DNA from: Sphingobacteriia bacterium
GTDB lineage: Bacteria > Bacteroidota > Bacteroidia > Chitinophagales > Chitinophagaceae
Direction: 5' to 3'
Assembly (NCBI GenBank): GCA_947452295.1
Contig: CANGCK010000012.1
Span: 1-64,000, forward strand
DNA: 64,000 nt
The notes under the pieces are model-generated. The model did not search any database. It saw nothing but the letters and a program-made list of their open reading frames with translations, and was not told the DNA's origin. Positions 42,405 through 49,789 of the stretch are shown here, piece after piece (within the stretch, counting starts at the first letter, position 1; each line of letters begins with the position of its first letter). Made by a program: the position numbers and the translations under genes.

Positions 42405-43586
42405 CTATAAAAGTTTTAAGGCATCTTCTAGGTCTGTTAATAAGTCATCAACACTTTCTATACCTACCGAATAGCGTATTAAACTTTCTGGTATACCCAA
42501 TTGTGCGCGCTGCTCTTTAGTTAATTCAACATGGCTAGTTGTTCTTGGTGGTCCAGCAAGTGTGCTAACCGAACCTAAGCTGGCAGCAAGATGTACTAGT
42601 TTAAGGTTAGTAAGTAGCTTTCGCACCTGATCGTAGTCGCCATTTAAAGCAAAACTCATCATGCCACCAAAGCCACGCATTTGACTTTTTGCGATTTCAT
42701 GGCCAGGATGAGTAGCTAGTCCTGGATAATATACATCTTTAACTTTTGGATGCGCTATTAAAAATTGTGCTATGTTAAGTGCAGAACTATTTTGCCTTTC
42801 TATGCGTAAGTCCAAGGTCTTCATTCCTCTGGCTATCATGTATGCAGGGTCTGCTTGTAAACTTGCTCCATTTATTTCTCTAAACTGATACACTTTGTTA
42901 ACCAATTCTTTTTTCCCGGCCAATAGTCCACCCATTGCATCTGAATGGCCGCATAAAAATTTTGTAGCACTGTGTAACACAAGGTCTGCTCCTAATTGTA
43001 GTGGATTTTGGTTGATTGGTGTAGCAAATGTATTGTCTACCACTACAATAGCACCAACCTTATGCGCCGCATCCGATAATCGTTTTATATCAACAACTTT
43101 TAATGTGGGGTTGGTAGGCGTTTCTAAATATACCAAATCACAGCCTTTTGCAATTTCTTTTTCTAATTCTTCATGATTGGTAGTGTCACAAAGTGTAACT
43201 GCTACATTGTATTTTGGAAGGAAGTCAAGAAAAATTTTACTTGTTCCGCCATAAGTATCCTTTAATGAAACTACTCTTTTGCCACTAGTAAGAAAGGTAA
43301 ACAATGTATTGCTAATTGCTGCCATACCAGTAGAAAATGAAGTAGCATGTTCAGCACATTCTAACAGCATTATTTTTTGTTCCAATGCATGAACTGTTGG
43401 ATTCGTATTTCTACTGTATATATATCCTTCAGATTTACCTAGTGATACCTGGTGCCATTCTTCAAGATCATGATATGCAAATGCTACACTATTTACAATG
43501 GGTGTAGTAACAGCACCATTTGTTGATAGGTGGTCTTCTCCTCCCCAAACGGCAGTAGTTCCTTTTTTATATTTCGAAAAATCCAT
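42405..43586 (-). CDS. Cys/Met metabolism PLP-dependent lyase (cystathionine gamma-synthase/lyase type)
   Basis: A 393-residue protein. SEGYIYSRNTNPTVHALEQKI, ATSFSTGMAAISNTLFTFL, YGGTSKIFLDFLPK, LVYLETPTNPTLKVVDI, VVVDNTFATPINQNPL and SATKFLCGHSDAMGG (PLP Lys) are all present. Family assignment is certain; whether it is a gamma-synthase, gamma-lyase or sulfhydrylase is not decided. Only 41 bases separate it from the upstream esterase gene on the same strand, so it may be co-transcribed with it. Confidence 0.9.
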   Translation of the reverse strand: MDFSKYKKGTTAVWGGEDHLSTNGAVTTPIVNSVAFAYHDLEEWHQVSLGKSEGYIYSRNTNPTVHALEQKIMLLECAEHATSFSTGMAAISNTLFTFLTSGKRVVSLKDTYGGTSKIFLDFLPKYNVAVTLCDTTNHEELEKEIAKGCDLVYLETPTNPTLKVVDIKRLSDAAHKVGAIVVVDNTFATPINQNPLQLGADLVLHSATKFLCGHSDAMGGLLAGKKELVNKVYQFREINGASLQADPAYMIARGMKTLDLRIERQNSSALNIAQFLIAHPKVKDVYYPGLATHPGHEIAKSQMRGFGGMMSFALNGDYDQVRKLLTNLKLVHLAASLGSVSTLAGPPRTTSHVELTKEQRAQLGIPESLIRYSVGIESVDDLLTDLEDALKLL

Positions 43587-43627
43587 AAAGCCTTAATTTT
43601 AATGAAGATACGAATCAAATTTAAAAA

Positions 43628-45577
43628 TTATTCATTCACAAGGAAGTGAACTATTCTGCAACTATTACCAATACTTTGTGCATTTTTCTGCTCAATGGTT
43701 TTAATGATTAAAGTATGTTTTTTATTAACCAAATCATCTGCCAATATAATATACCAAGGTAAATGAAGTGCACTACTCCATTGCGTAAATAAATTAATAG
43801 CAGGGTAAGTCTTTCCATCAATTTGATAACTAATCATTCCTGCATCTGGACCCGAATTAATGCAAATACCTACAGCATTACCAGTGAAATCAATGCCTAA
43901 TTCAGCGTCGGCATTATTGGCAACTAAAGTTGGAATGTTTACATATTGTTTTCTCGTTTCTAACATATCAGTAGGGTGCCAATTACTTATTAATTCAAAC
44001 CCTTTTTTAAATTTTACATTGTTAAGTGAAATATATTTCCCATTAAAATATGCATTTGAATTAATCGGTGAAGGCAATTTAGCAGATTGAACTTTATTGA
44101 AATTCGATCGATTAAAACTATTTTCTAAAAATGTTTTTATCGATCTAAAATATACTTCATGTCCAAACATACTGGGATGTAAATCTTTAAAATCTTCTTC
44201 CCATGTAAACTCTTGAGAATTAATTCTATCTGTTACTTCTCTTGCTAAATTTATACTACTAACATTATAATGATTGGCTATTAATTCATGATTAACTATT
44301 TCGTTTGGAATGATTTTATTGTTATAATCTTTTATTTTATCTGGATCTACAAAATACATTAACACTATGTCCATCAATGGATTACTTAATAGTGCATGCC
44401 TTATAATCCCTTCCATACTTTTTAATTGTTGATTTTTTGGAGTGCTGTTGGCCTTGTCATTTACAGCTGCTTCTTCAAAAAACAAATCAATTTTTCCATT
44501 ATACAGAACATCATTTTCAAGTCTAAATGCACCAGGCATACTTCCTGTTGAACTAATGCCTGCATTGATAAATTCAAATTTTGTTTCAGGAAATTGCTCT
44601 TTTAAATAATTACATATCTTTTCTCTCCATGCACCCCATTCAGTAATAGAACCACCCATAAATGCTACTCTACCAGTTTTGTCGTTTTTGAATTTTGTAT
44701 AACAATTTTCAAGCGTATTTCTTTGTTGGTGGTATAGCGTGGGATTGATAAAAGTAGTTACTGGTAACGAATTACTTTGGATAAAATCTGCAATTTTTTC
44801 AGGATGCTCTATAGGGAAATGATGTCCTTCTAAACTTTGTTTACCTCTTGTCATAGGGTAGGTAGTAGTTATTCCTCCAAGCTTATTGTATTGTTCAAAC
44901 AATTTTTGTGTGTTTTCACTAGGGGGCACAATTTTATCATTCAAACCAATTGCATGAAGTAACGGTACTTTGCAGGCGGCTAGCCCCGATAAATTTTCAA
45001 ATGCTTGGTCTTTAAATTGCATCGCAGCATCCTCCGAAAAATTGTATGCTTGTAGTAACAATTCCCAATCTCTTGATGATCCCTTTGAAATACCTTTTCC
45101 TCCTGGCCAACTTTTAAAATCGATTACAGGCGCCTCTGCATAAATACAACTTACTAGTAATGGATTTCTTTTTGCCCAATTATACACATATAAACCACCT
45201 CTGCTAATACCTTCCAACGCCACTTTGGGTGCTAGTTTCTTCACTTGTGTTAAATAGGTATAAAATTTATCCCATAATTGCATGGCTGTTGAATTACCAA
45301 ATAAATCATTCACTTCTATATATGCTACATAGAACCCCCTTGACAGTAAAATAGAATCTATATCAGTATGCCAATCAGGAAAATAGGCTTTCCATATCCA
45401 TGGATTGCCAGGCAGGGGCTTTGATGGTGAAACAAGCCAGGCTTTTTTACCCTCAAATGTAAATACAGTTCTTTTACAATTGAGCCATTGATCCTGGACT
45501 ATATCAGCCGATTGACCCCTTAAAAAAAATGAATTTAAAATCACAATAACTAAAGAAATAAATAAATGTTTTTTCAA
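43628..45577 (-). CDS. two-domain secreted esterase: alpha/beta hydrolase plus SGNH hydrolase
   Basis: A 649-residue protein with signal peptide 1-21 (SLVIVILNSFFLRGQ). Residues 25-270 are an alpha/beta hydrolase-like domain with nucleophile elbow ALEGISRGGLYVY and HAIGLNDKIVPPSENT. Residues 300-480 form an SGNH esterase with AFMGGSITEWGAWREKICNYL (Ser), an INAGISSTGS Gly block, FEEAAVNDKANS (Asn) and DLHPSMFGHE (Asp-His). The last ~120 residues are a beta-rich module. A glycan deacetylase/deacylase is likely. It begins 86 bases after the microprotein gene of the Dlt-like operon on the same strand, and could remove what that operon adds. Confidence 0.85.
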   Translation of the reverse strand: MKKHLFISLVIVILNSFFLRGQSADIVQDQWLNCKRTVFTFEGKKAWLVSPSKPLPGNPWIWKAYFPDWHTDIDSILLSRGFYVAYIEVNDLFGNSTAMQLWDKFYTYLTQVKKLAPKVALEGISRGGLYVYNWAKRNPLLVSCIYAEAPVIDFKSWPGGKGISKGSSRDWELLLQAYNFSEDAAMQFKDQAFENLSGLAACKVPLLHAIGLNDKIVPPSENTQKLFEQYNKLGGITTTYPMTRGKQSLEGHHFPIEHPEKIADFIQSNSLPVTTFINPTLYHQQRNTLENCYTKFKNDKTGRVAFMGGSITEWGAWREKICNYLKEQFPETKFEFINAGISSTGSMPGAFRLENDVLYNGKIDLFFEEAAVNDKANSTPKNQQLKSMEGIIRHALLSNPLMDIVLMYFVDPDKIKDYNNKIIPNEIVNHELIANHYNVSSINLAREVTDRINSQEFTWEEDFKDLHPSMFGHEVYFRSIKTFLENSFNRSNFNKVQSAKLPSPINSNAYFNGKYISLNNVKFKKGFELISNWHPTDMLETRKQYVNIPTLVANNADAELGIDFTGNAVGICINSGPDAGMISYQIDGKTYPAINLFTQWSSALHLPWYIILADDLVNKKHTLIIKTIEQKNAQSIGNSCRIVHFLVNE

Positions 45578-45663
45578 AATAGTTTATTTGATATATATGA
45601 AATTAATGATTGTATTAAATATTACCGTGAATATAATTAGTAATATAAATAAATCAAAAAATG

Positions 45664-45801
45664 CTACCATCCTCCATATTTAAATCTTGCTTGGTAGGTA
45701 TCTAATGAAATAAGCACTAAAAATAGGATTGCCAAATACCATATAGTAATAAATATGTTAGCAATATTTTTGCCAAATTTATTATAAATCCAGTTATACA
45801 T
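45664..45801 (-). CDS. DltX-like 45-residue membrane microprotein
   Basis: ATG 45801-45799 to TAG 45664, 45 codons, starting 5 bases after the MBOAT stop. The N-terminus MYNWIYNKFGKN is short and polar. Residues 14-33 (NIFITIWYLAILFLVLISL) form one membrane helix. The tail DTYQARFKYGGW ends F-K-Y-G-G-W. DltX, the small partner of the MBOAT protein DltB, has one helix and a C-terminal F-x-Y-x-x-F-type motif whose Tyr is reported to accept the acyl group. The match in length, topology, gene position and tail supports a DltX-like acyl relay. Too short for default gene callers. Confidence 0.72.
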   Translation of the reverse strand: MYNWIYNKFGKNIANIFITIWYLAILFLVLISLDTYQARFKYGGW

Positions 45802-45806
45802 TTTAG

Positions 45807-46940
45807 CTATTTATGTATTAAAAATATTGTTTGAATAAAATCCCAAAAATCCATTAAGTTGTCTGTCTTAATCAACATAAAACTAATCATTACAAAATGA
45901 ATGGTGATGAATATCCCTAGTGGTCTTTGTATAATCGGATTTTTTTCAATTCTTGAATGCAATTTGGTGCTACTGTATATATGCCAAATATTTAACGCAG
46001 CAACATGACTTAACCCCCATAGAATATATTTATAACTTATTTCATGCCATGCAGCTAGCACTAAAATAGAAAACAAAATACTTATTATGAAGTTTCTAGT
46101 AATACTTAGTGTCGGTTGAAACACGTAATCATTACACCATTCTGATAAAGAAATATGCCAACGTTTCCAAAAATCTGCAATATTACCGGCTAAAAAAGGA
46201 TAATTGAAATTTTCAATAATGCGATATCCATAAGTGGCAGATAAACCTATAGCTATATCTGAAAATCCTGCAAATTGAAAGTATGCATTAAAATAAAAAA
46301 TCACCATTTGAAAATATTGATAGAGCCAAGGAAAATTAGCTATATAATTCTCTGAATATGAATTCAACTTTAAACTTATCAATAAATTTCCTAAGAAAGC
46401 TACTTTAAATAGCCCATATAATATTCGCTCTAAACCGTAAGAAAACAATTGATTATCCCATCTTTTTCTTTGATTATCCTTTAAAAATGCTGGAAATCTA
46501 TTGATTGGTCCAATGTATAATGTGGGCAGAAAAAATAAGTAGCTTATAAAATCAAAAAATGTATGCTTTGGCAACTTGCGTTTATAAAATTCAAAAATGT
46601 AATGAATCTGTCTAAATGAATAGTAGGATATCCCAAATGGCAATAATTGGTTGCTGTTAAAAAATAGTTGTTGTGTAATATTAATTTTGAAAAATAACAA
46701 AATGCCAGCAATTGAAATGATAAGCGATACGATAGTTCGTGCATTGCTGTTGTATTTTGCTAATGTAAAATAAATAAAAGTGCTCGATAGTAAAAGCACT
46801 ATTAAGGATAATGGAGAAATATATACAAGAAATAGAATTGTTCCAACAACAATGACCGTATTTTTCCATTGGCTATTTACCAGCCAATAAATTAACAATA
46901 GCGGTATGTTGATCCCTAATATAAGAAATATCGTACTCAT
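45807..46940 (-). CDS. MBOAT family membrane O-acyltransferase (DltB/AlgI-like)
   Basis: A 377-residue polytopic protein. PFGISYYSFRQIHYIFEFYK, FLPTLYIGPINRFPAF and FAGFSDIAIGLSATYGYRIIENFNYPFLAGNIADFWKRWHISLSEW (FWKRWH at 257-262) are diagnostic for the DltB/AlgI/PatA branch. The catalytic His is H299 in AAWHEISYKYILWGLSH. In this family the acyl group from a cytoplasmic carrier is passed across the membrane to an extracellular acceptor. The start overlaps the stop of the DltD-like gene by one base, and the DltX-like microprotein follows at 5 bases. Confidence 0.9.
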   Translation of the reverse strand: MSTIFLILGINIPLLLIYWLVNSQWKNTVIVVGTILFLVYISPLSLIVLLLSSTFIYFTLAKYNSNARTIVSLIISIAGILLFFKINITQQLFFNSNQLLPFGISYYSFRQIHYIFEFYKRKLPKHTFFDFISYLFFLPTLYIGPINRFPAFLKDNQRKRWDNQLFSYGLERILYGLFKVAFLGNLLISLKLNSYSENYIANFPWLYQYFQMVIFYFNAYFQFAGFSDIAIGLSATYGYRIIENFNYPFLAGNIADFWKRWHISLSEWCNDYVFQPTLSITRNFIISILFSILVLAAWHEISYKYILWGLSHVAALNIWHIYSSTKLHSRIEKNPIIQRPLGIFITIHFVMISFMLIKTDNLMDFWDFIQTIFLIHK

Positions 46941-47827
46941 TATTTTTTCAGTTCATTTTGAATTGTATTAACCAACCATCTTGTGTAAAGTTTTCTTCCA
47001 GTTATATTCATATGGCCACCAATATCTCTATAGTTGATAAAATGCATTACTGGTCCAGTATATTGAATTCTTTTTGAACCTGTTTCATTTTTGTACAACT
47101 CAAAAAGATGATTCAAAGAATCTTTATAATTTGTAGTAAAATATTTGTCTTCAAATTGATGTGCTCTAGGAATATCTAGAAAATAAACTTTAATACCTTT
47201 TTTATTTAAGGTTTGAATAAAATCAAAAACATTTTGGGCTTCTTTTCGAGATTTTATACTCCTGTTGATTCCCTGAAATAAAATGGTATCTTTCACTATA
47301 ACTAATTCGTCATTCAGCCAATACAATCTATCGGTTGGCGGATCTTTGAATCCGTTCAATAGTTTTTTAAAAAAAAGTTTGTTGTCTTGTGTAATTTGTA
47401 CAATCTGTTCTGGTGCAAAAATATGTTCTGGAGATAATTGTATTGCAGCAAGTTCAGTTTGAATGCATACTGCTTCAGGCTTTTCATTGATTAAATAATT
47501 GACCAAATCAAATCGATTAATCATTAAGGATAATTTATCTGTAACCCCAGTAACTTTCTTTATCATTAATCCTTCTCCACCATTTTCTTGAGATAGCGTT
47601 ATGATGTCTTCTTCCTTTTCAATAGCTTCATCAGTAATAGAACTACCGATTGCCATTATTTTATGAATAGGGGTTACCTGATTATTTTTTAAAATGCTGT
47701 CATCAATTCTTGGGTAGGAAATACCATAGTCGAGCTTATTTGAAGGAATAAAAAATATAATTGCTTGTACAACAATGAATATTGATATTGTAATTATCCA
47801 CAATGCAAGAGGAGGGCTTTTTTTCAT
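46940..47827 (-). CDS. DltD/AlgX-like SGNH-fold membrane-anchored protein
   Basis: A 295-residue protein. One N-terminal membrane anchor (residues 9-28 LWIITISIFIVVQAIIFFIP) is followed by an extracytoplasmic domain. IMAIGSSITDEAI (S62 or S63 as nucleophile) and, near residue 273, RDIGGHMNITGRKLYTRWLV with Asp-x-x-x-His resemble the Ser and Asp/His blocks of SGNH proteins such as DltD and AlgX/PatB. YFLDIPRAHQFEDKYF lies between. Such proteins complete acyl transfer from the MBOAT to the final polymer. I see no named family in the middle part, so the role is inferred from fold motifs and context. Confidence 0.72.
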   Translation of the reverse strand: MKKSPPLALWIITISIFIVVQAIIFFIPSNKLDYGISYPRIDDSILKNNQVTPIHKIMAIGSSITDEAIEKEEDIITLSQENGGEGLMIKKVTGVTDKLSLMINRFDLVNYLINEKPEAVCIQTELAAIQLSPEHIFAPEQIVQITQDNKLFFKKLLNGFKDPPTDRLYWLNDELVIVKDTILFQGINRSIKSRKEAQNVFDFIQTLNKKGIKVYFLDIPRAHQFEDKYFTTNYKDSLNHLFELYKNETGSKRIQYTGPVMHFINYRDIGGHMNITGRKLYTRWLVNTIQNELKK

Positions 47828-47920
47828 GTGTATTATAATTATTGTTGTTCATTTGTTACATGCTAATTGCCGGTTAAACATTTCAATGGTTGATCATGAT
47901 TGGTTTATAGCAAATACATG

Positions 47921-49789
47921 TTAATGACTCCTCATTTTTTGTATAATAATTTTGTGTGCGTCGGAAAGGCTATTAATGGAAATCATTTCGGCTGTAGAAA
48001 AACTAATGTTGAAGTTTTTTTCGAGACTTGTTATTAACTCTAAATGACCCATCGAATCCCAACCCTCTAGTGATCCAACTTTATTTGACAATTGTACATT
48101 TTCCACTCTAATACCAAATGCTTCAGCTGCTATTTTTAATATTTTTATTTCTTGTATATTTTCTGAAAGAATTTGTTTGTTGTCGGTCTTTAACGAATTG
48201 ATGTACTGCTTTACTTCTTCAATTTTTACTTTGCCAGCTAATCCTTTTGGTAATTCGTTGAGTGCAAAAAATTCTTTAGGAATTTGATGTGTTTCTAATT
48301 GTGGTCTGATAAATTCTAATAAGTCTAATTCACTTATTACTGCATCTGCATTTAATGCATATACTGCAACTATTTTTTCTCCAAAAACATCGTCCGGAAT
48401 GCCTAAGCAAATACTTTCTTTAATAGATGGATGGGTATTGATAATCTCGGCTACTTGTTCAGGATAAATATTAAATCCACCACTATTAATGGTGTTCTTC
48501 TGCCGCCCAGTTATATAAATAAAACCATCCTCATCAAACATTGCTATGTCTCCGGTGTTAAACCAGTTGTCTTTTTTTACAGCTGATGTAGTAGTTTCAT
48601 CATTTAAATATCCCTTAAACACATGGCTGCCTTTAATATATAAAACGCCTTGTTTATTTGGTTTTGCCATCTCCCCATCTTCCATCAATATTTTTGCTTC
48701 ACAGTCTACTGGTTTGCCCACAGACCCTATTTTTCTTGTAGCTATATCGATTCCACTAAATATAGAACCAGTAACAGTTTCAGTTAGCCCAAAAATATTG
48801 ATAATTGGTTTGCTGAATTTGTTTTCCAAATCAATCCAAAGTTTTTTTTCTAATTTGGCTGCGCATGAAATAATGTATTTAAAATCTTCCGTCAAAAAAC
48901 TATCTTCATACTCTTCTGAATATTTTATCATGAATGATAAAATAGTTGGAACAGTTATATAATGTGTAATTCTATATTTATAAATACTATTAAAAAGATC
49001 ATTCAATTTAGATACTTCAAACTTAAATGGATGATATAAACTGGCCGCATTGTAAAATGCTAATAATGGACCTTGTATGCAACCATCCGAATGGTATAGC
49101 ATCAAAATATTGTGTATTCTAACCGTTTCAGTCTCTTTGAATTTATATACATTCGACAATGTCTCCAGATGGCTGAATAAATTTTCATGAGTTATCATAA
49201 CTCCTTTAGGAGCCGAAGTTGTACCCGATGTGAAAATAATATAAGCGATGTCATTTTTATGAACATCATTGTTAAAAACTGCTGATGGTGCTAGTGTATT
49301 TAATATTTCCGGAAATTGTTGTTTGGAGGTTATGTTTTCTTTTATTTTATTTTTTAATAACTGATTAAACAGTTTCCCCTTTTTTTGAAGGGGTGAACTA
49401 ATTTGTAGATTAGCGCCTTTGGATTCTATTTCTATGGCTCTTTCTGCAAATAATTTTTCATCCATTATATAAGCCGATGCATTCACTTTTTCGATAATGC
49501 TTTTTGCTTTAACAGATGGAGTTTCTGGGTCTAGTAGTACAGTCGTTACTCCATACTTTAAAAAGCTTATAAAAAACAAACTAGTATAATAATCGTTGTT
49601 AGTAGACAAAATGATTTTATCACCCTTTTTAATTTCAGCACATTGCAAAAAGGTAAATACTTTATTGCAGTCGTCTATTAATTTTTTATAAGATATCTGT
49701 TCCCCATAAAAATCTGCAAATAAATTGCTTTTATTTTTTTCTTTATTAATAAAAGTAAAAAGGTCTTCTATATTTTTATATTGCTGCAT
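47921..49789 (-). CDS. adenylation (ANL) enzyme fused to an acyl-carrier domain (DltA-DltC-like)
   Basis: A 622-residue protein. AYIIFTSGTTSAPKGVMITHE is the P-loop, NIFGLTETVTG the A5 motif, and FNTGDIAMFDEDGFIYITGRQKNTINSGGFNIYPEQVAEI the hinge and C-terminal subdomain; Lys in GLAGKVKIEEV. The last ~75 residues are a carrier domain with the phosphopantetheine Ser579 in LEGWDSMGHLELI. LYHSDGCIQGPLLAF looks like acyl-CoA ligases, not amino-acid adenylation domains, so the cargo may be a carboxylic acid. It would charge its own carrier domain and feed the MBOAT. Overlaps the upstream gene by 14 bases. Confidence 0.88.
   Translation of the reverse strand: MQQYKNIEDLFTFINKEKNKSNLFADFYGEQISYKKLIDDCNKVFTFLQCAEIKKGDKIILSTNNDYYTSLFFISFLKYGVTTVLLDPETPSVKAKSIIEKVNASAYIMDEKLFAERAIEIESKGANLQISSPLQKKGKLFNQLLKNKIKENITSKQQFPEILNTLAPSAVFNNDVHKNDIAYIIFTSGTTSAPKGVMITHENLFSHLETLSNVYKFKETETVRIHNILMLYHSDGCIQGPLLAFYNAASLYHPFKFEVSKLNDLFNSIYKYRITHYITVPTILSFMIKYSEEYEDSFLTEDFKYIISCAAKLEKKLWIDLENKFSKPIINIFGLTETVTGSIFSGIDIATRKIGSVGKPVDCEAKILMEDGEMAKPNKQGVLYIKGSHVFKGYLNDETTTSAVKKDNWFNTGDIAMFDEDGFIYITGRQKNTINSGGFNIYPEQVAEIINTHPSIKESICLGIPDDVFGEKIVAVYALNADAVISELDLLEFIRPQLETHQIPKEFFALNELPKGLAGKVKIEEVKQYINSLKTDNKQILSENIQEIKILKIAAEAFGIRVENVQLSNKVGSLEGWDSMGHLELITSLEKNFNISFSTAEMISINSLSDAHKIIIQKMRSH

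Noticed and set aside
43587..43627. SAM-type riboswitch before the cystathionine lyase-like gene
   Set aside because: Only 41 bases separate it from the upstream gene, too short for the known aptamers, and no pseudoknot-like pairing is visible.
47828..47920. A second hidden microprotein in the gap between the carrier-fusion and DltD-like genes
   Set aside because: No reading frame with a start and a hydrophobic segment exists on the - strand in these bases.
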